Made by a program: the position numbers and the translations under genes. From contig NW_027192196.1 of the NCBI RefSeq assembly GCF_041956535.1, forward strand, positions 1,100,752 through 1,164,751: a stretch of 64,000 nucleotides of DNA. Reading direction: 5' to 3'. This DNA is from Calcarisporiella thermophila CBS 279.70 (Eukaryota; Calcarisporiellomycota). The first letter of the stretch is position 1; the number at the start of each line of letters is the position of its first letter. Below are positions 21,709 through 33,686 of this stretch, piece after piece. The notes beneath the pieces are model-generated. The model was not told the origin of the DNA. It worked only from the letters and a program-made list of their open reading frames with translations, and made no database searches.

Positions 21709-23984
21709 ATGAAATTCTCGCTCCCCTCTATTGCCATCGCATTGGTTCTTGTGGCGACCTGCCGGGGTGCTCCCGTTGAGAAACGCGCCGAAGGGTTTAC
21801 TATCAATGGTGTTGAGCTCAAGTCCATCGATCTCGACTTCACAAAAGGTGACCCTTACTCTCCTCTCTCCGCTTCCGACACCCTTACTGTGAAATACACC
21901 GCCGATGGGGATGCTGCCGTTCTGAAGTACTTGTCAAATGCTATCATCAAGTATGGAAATGACGACATTGCAACCCTCTCCATCCCTGAGGGTGCTCCAG
22001 CAAGCTCCGGCAATGGTCAGCTTACCTTCAAGTTTGCCGACCTTCCACTGCAAGGAGCAGCAGACAAACATGCTCAAATCCAAGAACTACTCAAGACCCT
22101 CACTACTCAAAATCAGGCTACCATCAACTTGCACGGCACCTCTGATGTTGTTGCTAAGACTTCTGCTGGCGAACAAGCCTTTAAGGGAGTTCCATTCGGA
22201 AACGATGTGACTCTCAAGGGAATGGGTGGGCTGGCGTCTGCGCCTCTCAAGTTCGAACAGTTTAAGGTCGTTGGTGGCACTAAGGATGGCATCCAAGTCG
22301 ATGTGACCTCCACCCTCCAGAACCCCTCAGATATTGCCATCCATGCTGGTGATGTTTCGTTTGATGTACAATATCAGGATAAGAAGATAGGCAGCCTTGC
22401 ACTCAAGGATCTTAACATTAAACGTGGAGCCAATCCCGTTTCTGGACGACTCATTATNNNNNNNNNNNNNNNNNNNNNNNNNNNNNNNNNNNNNNNNNNN
22501 NNNNNNNNNNNNNNNNNNNNNNNNNNNNNNNNNNNNNNNNNNNNNNNNNNNNNNNNNNNNNNNNNNNNNNNNNNNNNNNNNNNNNNNNNNNNNNNNNNNN
22601 NNNNNNNNNNNNNNNNNNNNNNNNNNNNNNNNNNNNNNNNNNNNNNNNNNNNNNNNNNNNNNNNNNNNNNNNNNNNNNNNNNNNNNNNNNNNNNNNNNNN
22701 NNNNNNNNNNNNNNNNNNNNNNNNNNNNNNNNNNNNNNNNNNNNNNNNNNNNNNNNNNNNNNNNNNNNNNNNNNNNNNNNNNNNNNNNNNNNNNNNNNNN
22801 NNNNNNNNNNNNNNNNNNNNNNNNNNNNNNNNNNNNNNNNNNNNNNNNNNNNNNNNNNNNNNNNNNNNNNNNNNNNNNNNNNNNNNNNNNNNNNNNNNNN
22901 NNNNNNNNNNNNNNNNNNNNNNNNNNNNNNNNNNNNNNNNNNNNNNNNNNNNNNNNNNNNNNNNNNNNNNNNNNNNNNNNNNNNNNNNNNNNNNNNNNNN
23001 NNNNNNNNNNNNNNNNNNNNNNNNNNNNNNNNNNNNNNNNNNNNNNNNNNNNNNNNNNNNNNNNNNNNNNNNNNNNNNNNNNNNNNNNNNNNNNNNNNNN
23101 NNNNNNNNNNNNNNNNNNNNNNNNNNNNNNNNNNNNNNNNNNNNAACCCCAGCGAGAATGGAGCCGGAGTCGAAGTACTCGAGGCATTCCTTGAGGGTCA
23201 AGACTCAAATGTGGCCATAATTGGAACTAGTGGGTCGACCCCCATTGATTCACTTAAGCCGTCGTTTGCTTCTCTCAAAGTACTTGCTAACGTGGCGGGC
23301 GTGAAAGATAAATTGATCCGAGGATCGAGATGGGGAGTGAATATAATTGATGTCATACTTCACAAAAAGTCCTCTTGGAATTTTGCAATTTTCAACCCTC
23401 TCGGCATTGATATCACTATCAATCACATAAAATCTACTATCTCGCACAAGGGTATAAAATTGGGTGAGATCGATCAAGATACTAACATGATTGTTCCTCA
23501 AAGCCAAGATAAAGTCACCGAAATGCTTGCTCTTAAATGTACTGCCACAGATGAGGAATATGTTGATATTTTTAGGGACCCTTCTGACCCATTCAATGTC
23601 GATATCGATTCGGATTTCACAATCAAGATTGGTGCTTATGTTGTCACCATTCCACACAGGCAAAAGAATGTGTTTACTGAACTATTTGTACCCGACCTCA
23701 AAGCACAAGGGATAAATTCACTTCTTCCTGTCAAGTCCTCCAAAATGCCAAGCTCGATTATTGCATCCATGTCAACCGAAATGCTCACTCCCTCAAAATC
23801 AGTGGAGATTCCGCATATCACCACAAAACCATCTATTTCCTATGAAAACCCAAAATCCACTGGATACCCTGCTGAGACAAAAAATCAGACAAAGAGTACC
23901 ACGAAACTAGCCGAGACTGAGGATGGGAAGCCTAACCCTACCAAATCAATCGTCGAAGTGCCAAAGGAAATACACGACATTTGA
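21709..23984 (+). CDS. Secreted DUF3712-like protein, paralogue 3, interrupted by an assembly gap
   Basis: Signal peptide (MKFSLPSIAIALVLVATCRG), then APVEKRAEG with a Kex2-type Lys-Arg site. An N-terminal DUF3712-like domain follows that is nearly identical to paralogue 1. The readable 5' part is 21709-22457 and the 3' part is 23145-23984; the two lie in different frames because of the 687 Ns between them. Alignment to paralogue 1 shows that only about one base is really missing between the two parts, giving a continuous protein of about 529 aa against 524 in paralogue 1. The C-terminal half (from the Asn-Pro at 23145) is strongly diverged from paralogues 1 and 2, for example GSRWGVNIIDVILHKK and PYKQ replaced by PHRQ. 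A Ser/Thr/Lys/Pro-rich tail ends it. Function unknown. Confidence 0.82.
22458..23144. other. Assembly gap (687 N) inside DUF3712 paralogue 3
   Basis: Left flank GGACGACTCATTAT and right flank AACCCCAGCG align to contiguous sequence of paralogue 1 (GGACGACTCGCTATT then AACCCC). About one nucleotide is therefore missing, unless this copy has an insertion or intron at this point. Confidence 0.9.
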
Positions 23985-26339
23985 TAGGGGAGATGACTAT
24001 TTGAAGATTAAATAAGGTAGAGATTATCTTGTTATAGAGTCCTTTATTTGAACATATTTTACCTTTATATTCTTCTGTAGAAATATTTTAACCTAATATA
24101 ATATATTTTCTCTTGGTGCAAACAAAACTCGACTGATAACTGCTGTTTCGACTCTTGATCCGATAAATTCCTTCATATTATAATTATATTTATTGCAATT
24201 GAAAACCATTTTTAAATGGTGCCAGTTTGAGTACGAATAGTCGAAATACAGGGGTTTAGTGAAAATATATTGGGTTATCTTTTATTATTCTCTATTTATC
24301 ATGAGCAAAAGAATGAGTTAGAAACGCTTTCTTGGTTTCCTTTATACCTAGATAGGTCTTTTATTCCAATATATCCAATTGGATGATAAAGTATACTTAC
24401 ATTAATGCCCAAATAATAATACAATCATTGTTTCTCACGTACTAGTGCAGAAATATCGATATACGTCAAACCTTTGATAAAAAACCAAACCATGAAATGC
24501 AGGTTTACAAATCAAAGATGATAGGTCTAATCTTTAACGATCTTTAATAACCTTTTATCCTCTCAGCGACCTTTTGATTGTTCGATTTTATTTATGAAAT
24601 GCCAGTACCAATAATATTAAAGGATATCCTGAGATATAGAATACTCGCTAGGATAAATTGATGCCGAAATATAAAATTATCGATGCGAGGATTATGCTAA
24701 AATTAGTTGCTGTAACCTCGATATTACTGGGCTGATTATTGCTTTGTACATAGATGCACACCTATGTATAGTAAATTCTTTGATTCATTATTGTTAATGT
24801 GTGAGCTAACCTCATCATTGGAACTAAGGAAATATAATCGTGCTCGAAGAATTCACTGTCAAGATAAGTTGAGAAAAATAAGAAATGAATTCTATCCAGA
24901 GATAGAGATGCCCTGATTTCAGAGCCAATCAGAGCTGCTTTGGGAATAGTGATACCCACTTAAACTATAACTATATTCAATCAATCGTAGCTAACTGGCC
25001 TACCGCAAATTTGAATTTCTGCAGGGAGCATACAAAGCAGAAAACATTGCCTAGCGCCCATGAGCTCTGGCAAAGTATTGTGTTTTATCAAGAAGGCTAT
25101 TATAAGGTGTGCGTTATAGGCCAAATGAAGTCGATTTCAAGATTGCAACTCCCATACTTCTCCAGATGTTCTACCCAACATGTGAGAGCGAGTATCTCCA
25201 CTGGAGTAGGTAGGAATAGTGTGACTACAAATAGATAGATTTAAAGAGCAAGCTAAAATTAGGCGGTATACTAGGTCGGGTTGCGCACGCGATAGGGAAC
25301 TTCAGCGACAGTGAGTCCAGCATTCTTTTCACATGAACTTTTAGGGCTTGTTTGAGTTTATTACCTCGTATTATTGATCAAATAGCATTTAAACTTTGCG
25401 CTTCTAAGAAATACTTTCCGAAAATCGAGAGGAAGAAGGGAAAATAAACTCAGCTAGATTTTTCCCCTTTGCTCCACAAATCTTATCGTATCCTTAGTCA
25501 CCAGAATTAAAGATATTTGTTATGACAAGGGGTGATGGCATATTGTCAGAAATTTATGAAATATACCAATCTATCTTGTGAAGGTAGGGCTAAGACCAAA
25601 TGATGGCTATAGTAGCAATACAGCTATACATGTCTTGAGAAAAGCTCTCTCTTTGCCCTAATTGCCCCCAAAGCGGGGTTTGATAAAATGGCCAAGTATC
25701 AAACAAAGAGGTCTCCGACAAAAGCTGTGGAGAATGCGGATGACAGTAATACCGATAATGGTTTGGCCGATATAAGGTTGATTACTTCGGAGAACACATG
25801 TGCTAATTGTTGCGCCACTAATAATCTACGCGCGGACCTCTCTCTCCGCATCTTTGTTCCGATTTTGGCTATGGTCGAAATTAAGGTTATTTTCGCATTG
25901 TGTTGCAAGCGCTTAGAATAACTTAATTTCCCAAGGCAGGGAGGGGGATGTTCTACAGTCGCCCGCGCCTTACCCATATATTTTCCTATTCCACTCTTCT
26001 CTCCTCTTCTCTTTTAGTTCTCCTCTCCCTACATTCTCATTCCTTCTCATCCTCATCTCTCTCCTTGTAATTTAAAAGAGCCTTTTCAAGGCTGCTAGTA
26101 TCCTCACTTTCATTATCCTAATAGTAATAATAATATCTGGTTTCGACTCAGACTACTCACTTTCCCTCCTTATCAAGGTCCTACTAATATAAGGGCGCTC
26201 CTCTTAATCTCTGGGAAAAGCTCTGAGTAAATTTGTTATAGCGTCATTAATAGAATATCCACTGGTCAGTTTTATATTACATTATTTTTAGCCCAAGTTA
26301 TTACTAACTTCCCCTGTCTTAAGTAGTTATTCCTTAATA
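23985..26339. other. 2.35-kb intergenic region
   Basis: AT-rich, with no convincing gene. The last 360 bp before 26340 include a strongly pyrimidine-rich tract at about 25985-26075 (runs of CT and TCTC), which looks like promoter/leader DNA of the large DUF3712 gene. Short open frames at 25011-25238 and 25688-25921 have no family character. Confidence 0.5.
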
Positions 26340-29300
26340 ATGGATTCAGAGCGAGATCTAGCCGAAAATGTGCGGCATCACGTCGCTCAAGATGAGAATG
26401 ATGCAACCTATTTCGACGAGAAGACTTACTCCATACCCACCCCACGCTTCTACAAGACAAGGCGTTTCTGGATAATTTTCGGAGCGGTCACCGCAGTCCT
26501 TCTTGCAATTTTCCTCCCTCTCACATTTCTCGTCTTCATCCCCATGGCTAACCAAAACGTTGTCACCAGCTCCACTATTAATATCAAAGATGCAAATGTC
26601 ACTAGCGGTAAAGACGGATCTATCGGTATGAGCATGAATGCGCAGATTGATAATACCGGTAAATCGATATTATGATAAAACTCGAATGTCATAGCGATAT
26701 AAACGTCCAAACTTTCTAATTTTTCAATAGGTTCTTTTGATGGTGTTATGGAGTTTCCTGAACCCGTAAGAGTGAGCTTTGATGGAAAAGAGTTTGCTCG
26801 ATTTGCCAATGTTCCACCTGTCAATGTCAGTGGGGGAAGCGGTACTTTCTTGTCTAACTCGGCCCTAGAAGTCACCGATCAAGATGCCTTCAAGGAGTTT
26901 ACCAAGAAACTTATCGTTTCCGACAAAGTCAATTGGCATCTCTCCTCCACCGTCTCTCTCAAGGCAGAAGGAAAGGAACCTAAATCAATACCAATGGAGA
27001 AAGATGTTGATATCATTGGTGAGTGTCTATTAAAACTAGAAATGTAGTGAGATGTTAAACGTCATATCTAATTGAATTTATGAAATTTAGGCTATAATGG
27101 ATTGAACAACATCACAATTTCAAGTTTCCAGATGCCGGGTAATGATACACAGGGTGGAATTGGTATGCGATTGTCTGCTGACTTGTTCAGTGAATCGCCG
27201 GTCAGTCTCCTGCTAGGCAATGTGTTGATGAATGTGACCTATAACAACATCAATTTGGGTTCACGTAAGTTATAAAGATTATCACGCGCTATGCTTTTTT
27301 TGACGAGATCGCTCTTTTCATATAGTCCAAATGAACGATCTCTTTGTTCGACAAGGAATGAACGCCTTCAATATCTCTGGAAGCCTTGTACCGCAAGCGA
27401 ATCCAGCGGATCTTGAGCAGGTCGGTGCATTCATGAGCGATATTCTTGCGGGCCGACGTGTTGTGACCACTGCCATTGCAACATCTGCCCCATCCAATCT
27501 AACCAGCAATCAACCTGCCTGGATGACCGATACTATCAACGGTTTACGTATGAATCTTGGGCTCCAGTCACCCAAGCCCCTTGAGATAATCAGCAACATT
27601 ACACTTGATTATATGCGCATGGCCTTCCATCCTGATGAACCTTATGTTCCCACGACTTCTACCGATGCGATTAAGGCGATAGTCACAGTTCCTTTTGGCT
27701 TTACCATTGATATTTCCAAAGTCAGGCAGAATATTACGGTTTCAAAAGATAATATACCGCTGGCGACTATCAACTCTGACTGGGGAAATGCGCACAATGA
27801 TACCAACATTAAGCGTGTTGTTATTTCTCTTCCAGAGTCAGATTTCAAAGTTCTTTCCGGAAAGGAGCAAGACTTCACTGACTTCGTCACTGAGCTTACT
27901 CTAGAAGATGAAGCCGTAGTGAATCTGGCTGGAAATGCTACTGGTATTGCAAAAACTCCCATTGGCGAGGTGACACTGCGTGATCTGCCCTTCAACAGTA
28001 ATATAACGCTCTATGGTCTCCAAGGTCTTAAAAATCCTCCGCCAAAAGTGAATGGTCTCGATGTAGTTGCAGGAACAAAGAAGGGCCTAAAGCTGAAGAT
28101 TGACACCGATCTAGAAAATCCAAGTAATTTAGAGATTGCTATGGGGTCTGATGTAAGGATGGAAATGGTCTACGAGGGCAAAGATCTTTCCGAGGTTGTT
28201 CTCCCAGATTTAACCCTTCAAATCGGCAAGACCAAGGTTAAGGCAGAGTCGATATTTGATCCCAAGGCTTCAAGTGAGGGAATGAAATTGCTCGAATCAT
28301 TCCTTATGGGTGAGGACAACAAGATCTCTATCAAGGGCACAAAGCATGCCACAGATGTAGAGCCATTAAATCCTGGGCTTGAGCAGATTAAAGTCGGCAC
28401 CAAACTACCTGGCCTAGGTGAAAAGCTCCTCAAATCGGCAAAACTTATTATTCTTCCGGAAACCCCCAGGACAAAAGTCGCTAAGAGTATTGTGGAGGTT
28501 AACAATCCATTCTCTGCCACTCTCAATCTTTTCAAAATCAAAGCCCTTATTACCAACTTTGGAATTCCCGTCGGTACCATCAATGTTGAGAAGTCAGGTA
28601 GCGAGATTGAACTTCCTGGTAAAAAGGTCACAGAAACCACTCTCCCATTGACTATGAATATGGAAATATCGGCTATCATTGGTATCCTGCGCAAGAATGC
28701 GATTCGTGCTGGACTCGATGTCAGGCCACTCGATGAACTTTTGAAGCTGGGCGGTATCCCCATTAATGGTGGGGGTAACGATAGGCGTCTTGCCAAACGC
28801 GGCATCTTCGATGGATTCAACATTGTTGAATTCACGAAGAAAGCTCTCGGACACATCAAAGTATACGTAGATATGGAGATCGGAACGCGTATTGATGATT
28901 ATAGCATGTCCATCCACTATGAGCAGACCAATGTCGACGCTTACACTGATGACTCGATCGCTATTCTGATTCCTCTTATTGGACTTCCTATCATTCAAGC
29001 CATCATCAATCGCTCTGTACTTTCGATCGACTTTACGATTATTCAGGATCCAGCAAATAGTAAATTCAAGGCCAAGATGAAAGGAGCTGTAAGAGAAGCC
29101 GGTCCTGTCGATGCTCTCATCCATTTCAACGAGCCACTAAACATCATCTGGAACGGTAAGACTATTGGCGCAGTTACTATGCCAGACCTGAAAGTAGTTG
29201 GCGGACAAGGAGCCGACATCGATCTCGTGGCAGATGTGGCTGTCGTTGACGGCGCAGCGCTTGAGGAGTTCTCCAAGCAGCTTATTGCACAGCCTTCTTT

Positions 29301-31233
29301 CGATTGGGCACTTGAATCGAATAATCTGAGAGTGGACGCAGTGGGTGCCTCGTTTGCAGGCGTTAAAATGCAAAAGAAAGTAACGCTTAAAGGTATGGAT
29401 GGCCTCAAGGAAGGAGCGAAGATCGAAGAATTCAAGATCACGGGTGCGGATGCTGAAGGCCTCATCATTCAGTCCGTTGCTGCGCTACCAAGCCCAAGTG
29501 ATATCGGTCTTACTGCGAAAGTAATGCGATTCAAGCTTTTCTTCCTAAACACTGAGATCGGTTATCTTCTTGCAAATGATCAGGTTCTTCTTCCCGAGGC
29601 AACTAGTCGATTGTCAATGACCGGTCGCCTCAGACCTGGCATCCCAATCGATATCCTTAGCAAGCTCTTTGGAGCTTACCTCACTAATCGGCCAGTTCCA
29701 TTGCAAGTAGTAGGTGAAGAAGCAATTGGTCCTGAGGGGCGAGTTGATTGGCTCTCCAATGCACTTAAGACTCTCAAACTCACGGTCATTCTTAACGGCA
29801 TTGATAAGTTCCAAATGATTAAGGAAATCACGATTCAAGACTTTAAGATGGTATTGGAAAAAGGTAAAACACCACAAGGTTCATCACAACACACTCTTGT
29901 CAAGTATCAAGTACCTTTCCCTATCGAAGTCAACGTCAATCGCCTTTCTCAGAATGTCAATATCGTGTATAATGGAGTCAATGTCACTGGATTTGCTCTT
30001 AAAGATCAACCAGTCACTTCTACGCCTATTCCTGGCGGTGGAACCATTGATTTCAACTGGGCAGCAGAGCTTCCAGTACAGTCGCAGGAAGGATTTAAGG
30101 CGTTTTTAGCCGATGTTACAGCAAAAGATGAAGTACAGTTCCATCTATCTGGCTCTTCTGGAGTACTAGCGACAACCCCATCTGGCCAGCTTATGCTCTC
30201 TCCTATACCAATTGAGGTCGATACAAAGATGAAGGGTCTTGGTGGTCTTAAGAATCCGCCTCCACAACAATCCGGTGAAGTCAAACTCGGAGGAGGAAAA
30301 TTCACATTTAATGGATGTTCTGGAGCCAATGGAGCTAATCTCGGACTTCCTATAACTGTGTATAATCCAAGTTCCATCACCGTAGAGATGGGAGATGTTT
30401 ATTTCAAAACAGAGTGGGACTCTGTCCTTCTCAAAGGAAAATATATCGTTGGTCCAACCATGATTGAAAAGATGAAGCTTCAACCTGGCGCTAATGCTGT
30501 GACTACAAAGTTCTTTATGTGCGGAGTATGGGATTCAAGGATGAATAATATTTCAGTTCAAGCTTCGTTTTTAAGAGAATTTGCGTCTACAGGAGTGCAG
30601 CTTCGTGCCTTCGGTTATAATGATTATCCTGCACATCCATCCACCGATAACCCATTACTCGTTGATGCCATCACTAAGGTGGACTTACCTATCTTAGTCA
30701 AACATCGCGGGCTCAATCTATTGGCACTTAATTTGACCAGCTCTTCCGTCCTCCCAAGTTCCACTGCTAATATATCCTCGACGGTAGCGTCCTCATCAAG
30801 TGGTACTCCTATCCCATCTGTGACTGAGACATCAATTCCACCTACGAGCGACGTGCCAACTTCGCAGCCACAACCATCTAAGCCAACGACAAAGCAAGAG
30901 TCATCAACTACTGAGAAGCCGGAGAAGCCAACTGATGACAAAAAACCGCCAACTCCAACGGAGACTACTACTCCTCCCAAGAATACAACAGATCCCACTC
31001 CCAATAAACCCCCAGCTGACGATAAAGGCAATGGCAAAGAAGGTGGTAAAGAGGGTGGCAGGGACCAAGGCAAAGATGACAAAAACGCTGGAAAAGACAA
31101 AGAAAAAGCGCCAGGAGCTCAAGCTCTGGGTTTTGAGCAAAAAACCTCCTACGCAACGCAAAATTCTTGGTCACAAGCTCTGATGCTCTCTTTCTTCTGT
31201 TCTCTTGTTATGCCTTTCCTCTTGTTTGCTTAG
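26340..31233 (+). CDS. Large multi-module DUF3712 membrane/cell-surface protein, 4 exons, about 1562 aa
   Basis: Exons: 26340-26658, 26731-27018, 27091-27264, 27326-31233. A hydrophilic N-tail precedes a membrane helix at about residues 47-70 (WIIFGAVTAVLLAIFLPLTF), a common start in fungal DUF3712 proteins. Then come at least four repeats of the DUF3712/LEA-like module. Repeated landmarks are LRDLPFNSNITLYGLQGLKNPP near residue 475, VTLKGMDGLKEGAKIEEF near 943 and MKGLGGLKNPPPQ near 1227, each followed by a phrase of the type LENPSNLEI or LPSPSDIGL. After about residue 1395 a Ser/Thr/Pro then Lys/Asp/Gly-rich tail follows, ending in a hydrophobic stretch (SLVMPFLLFA) like a GPI-anchor signal or second membrane segment. 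It shares its module with the three secreted paralogues upstream. Biochemical role unknown. Confidence 0.88.
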
Positions 31234-31686
31234 GGTTTGTTTTTATGCTAATTTAACTTTATATCTTTGTTTTTTGTTTCGTTAATATCTGCTTATGCAG
31301 AGAAGCAGTAGCTATTATCATTTTTTCTACACTTATTTAATTTAAGAGATCAACTCTGGGATATTGAAAGATATGTTCGCGTCTCCATCTTGTTAACCTA
31401 AAATCAAAAGGCTTCCCTTGGTCACCATCCATTTCTCGCTGGACTATTTATTCAGATAAATCCCAACTCTGAATCAACTGATACTCGGAATATCAAAATC
31501 TATTATGCATTTCGAAACTCTAACATAATTTAAAGCAATTATCGTATGTTTGAAAGGTCAACCACTCCCGTGATTTAGTTGAATGGAGAGCAAGCCTGGC
31601 TTCTAGATGCTTAGCATTTATAGTAGTTTATCATCAATCAAATAACGCAAATATATTACAGAAAAGGAGACTCAAACAAATCAACA
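31234..31686. other. Intergenic, convergent 3' ends
   Basis: T-rich 3' flank of the large DUF3712 gene and 3' flank of TAF6. No gene seen. Confidence 0.5.
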
Positions 31687-33486
31687 CTATTTGGGAACTG
31701 CATTAAGTAGGATTTCCACCGCTCTGCTTTCAGGAAACTCTCGCAATATTGCCTCTGCAAATAGATTTCCTACTCGCCCTCGCAGCTCATCTACAAGGGC
31801 TGGCTCAAGGTCCTCTTCCATTTGCTCCGGCTTTTTCTTCTCCTCATTTCTCACGGAGACGCTGTCAGGTTGTGCAGGTTTAGAATTACCCGATAACTTG
31901 ACAGAAGCATCAGAATCCAGTTCCACTCGCAAAAACTCTCGTATTGCATTCATGAGAGCTTCAAAACATCTCTCTGCTTCTATCTTCGGACCACTCTTTT
32001 CTCCGTCCATCTTATCTGCGCCATCTGCACTCTCATCCTCCATTCCATCCCTGCTGCTCAATACAGGCTCAAGTAAAGCACCATAAGCCAACAGGTTCGG
32101 GCATAGCAACACACGCTGGACTTCATGCCCAAGAGCCGTCAGCCCAATAATTGCACCGTACTGCGAAGTGAAAGGTTTTGCTGGATCGAGGAATGCGCGT
32201 AGCAAGGTTTTCGTAACACGCGGTTGCAAAGTGTGATAAGCATCCCCGTAACGAGAGCAAATGGTCGCAATTAGGGTGGCGGCGAGTTGCCGAACCGACC
32301 AATGATCCTGGGTGCGAGGATTCTCGCAAATACGGCGAGCCACAAGGCATGAGAGGATAGTAGGCATCAATTGGTGAAGCTATATGGGTTGAATGCATAT
32401 ATAAAATTACTCAAAGATAGAACATTCGACATTAACGAGTACATACGTAGGGCTCAATAAAGACATGGGGGTTGTCTAACAACGCTTTTACCATCTGTAG
32501 CATTGCCCTCAGCACTCTTAGCTTTCTCATGTTCTGCGTCACTTTTTCCGCCACAAATTGCGCAAAATAAGGCACTAGCTGGTGCAATCCAGGGTCCTGT
32601 CTTAAACTCTCTAACGCTTGTAGCCGCAATGCCTCTCTTCCTCCATCTCTTATGTCTTCAGCATCGTCGGACTCTTCTCCTGCGCCCAAAATTGCGTCTG
32701 TGATTTTGGTATAGTACACCTGCAATTCTTTTGATAGCACGTGTTTGACGAGCGGCTTGACTTCAATTTCAGTGACGCCAGAAGTTGCACCTGGCACGGC
32801 ACGTTTGCTGCGCGGCAATTTAGCGTCATCAGGGGCAGGATTCTGAGCGATGGCTGGTTGCACTCCTTCGATTGCTAGCCAGTGAGCTGAAAAAAAAAAT
32901 AAGTATAGACGATGGGTGGCAAATCATATCAAAACCAAAAGGTTACCAGTGAATGCCACATCGAGCGGTACTTTTGGGAGAGGCTTGCTTAATACACTGT
33001 CTAAATCCAGCTCTTCATCTTCCATATAATACATAGTTCCGGTGTTCTGCCCAATTGTGGCCACGAGTTTCTTGAACTGAGTGCTCTCCGGAGATACAAA
33101 ACCGTAGACGGGTTCAACATTGCGTAGTCGGAGTGCATTGTTTATATCATCAACTGTGAGGCGAGTGCGTTTAGAATGACGCATGAATTTCACCGAGTCC
33201 TATAAATTGGTTCATAAAAAGTGAATACAGATCTACCGAGATGCATTAGAAATAGAGAATCGCGGTAGTAAATTACTTGGATGATCTCAGTGATCCGGTA
33301 TTCAACATCCTGCGCAACAGCTGTGACAACTTCATCTTTTAGTTCTGCGATGCCAATTGATTCCGCAACATTCTAGTCAGTAGAAATAAAACACGTGTAT
33401 TATTTTGGCGATCTTGCGGTATTTTCAACGTCAAGAAATTTTCCCCTATTTACCCTAACCGTATCTTTTGGGAATATACTCGCCAT
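31687..33486 (-). CDS. TAF6: TFIID/SAGA subunit TAF6, 5 exons, about 504 aa
   Basis: Histone-fold subunit of TFIID (and SAGA in many fungi) that pairs with TAF9 at RNA polymerase II promoters. Exons: 33486-33454, 33372-33277, 33199-32947, 32886-32447, 32379-31687; phases agree and total 1515 nt. The histone fold fills residues 1 to about 75: MASIFPKDTV, VAESIGIAELKDEV, DVEYRITEIIQ, VKFMRHSKRTRLTVDDI. The family signature NVEPVYGFVSPES follows, then [32 protein letters not shown]. The C-terminal HEAT-like domain is clear: VKHVLSKELQVYYTKIT, LVPYFAQFVAEKV, MVKALLDNPHVFIEPYLHQLMPT, WSVRQLAATLIATIC, YGAIIGLTALGHEV. The first exon is only 11 codons, but DTVR-NVAESIG fits the family exactly. It is divergent from RPL27, with 200 bp between the starts. 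Confidence 0.95.
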
Positions 33487-33686
33487 CTCTGTATTATCTC
33501 TCACTCCTCACTATGAATACTATAATGTTGCTGGAGAGGAAACAAAATTTCTTTGGGACTGTTATTCTTTCGCTGCAGTTGAGGGTAGGCAATCTATCCG
33601 ACAATTTTTCTTTGTCACTATCCTCAATACATCGATTCCTCCTCTTTTTCTTCACTCTTTTCCGAGAGATATCTTTATAATTAAAG
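33487..33686. promoter_or_regulatory. Bidirectional TAF6 / RPL27 promoter
   Basis: Only 200 bp separate the two start codons. The RPL27-proximal half is pyrimidine-rich (TCCTCAATAC to CTTTTTCTTCACTC), the usual look of ribosomal-protein leaders. Assignment as a shared promoter is inferred from the head-to-head arrangement. Confidence 0.6.

Noticed and set aside
21709-23984. Paralogue 3 as a frameshifted pseudogene
   Set aside because: The 5' and 3' parts are in different frames only because of the arbitrary length of the N run; with one missing base they join in frame and align with paralogue 1.
25011-25921. Short open frames in the 2.35-kb spacer
   Set aside because: Composition and lack of conserved phrases suggest chance frames.
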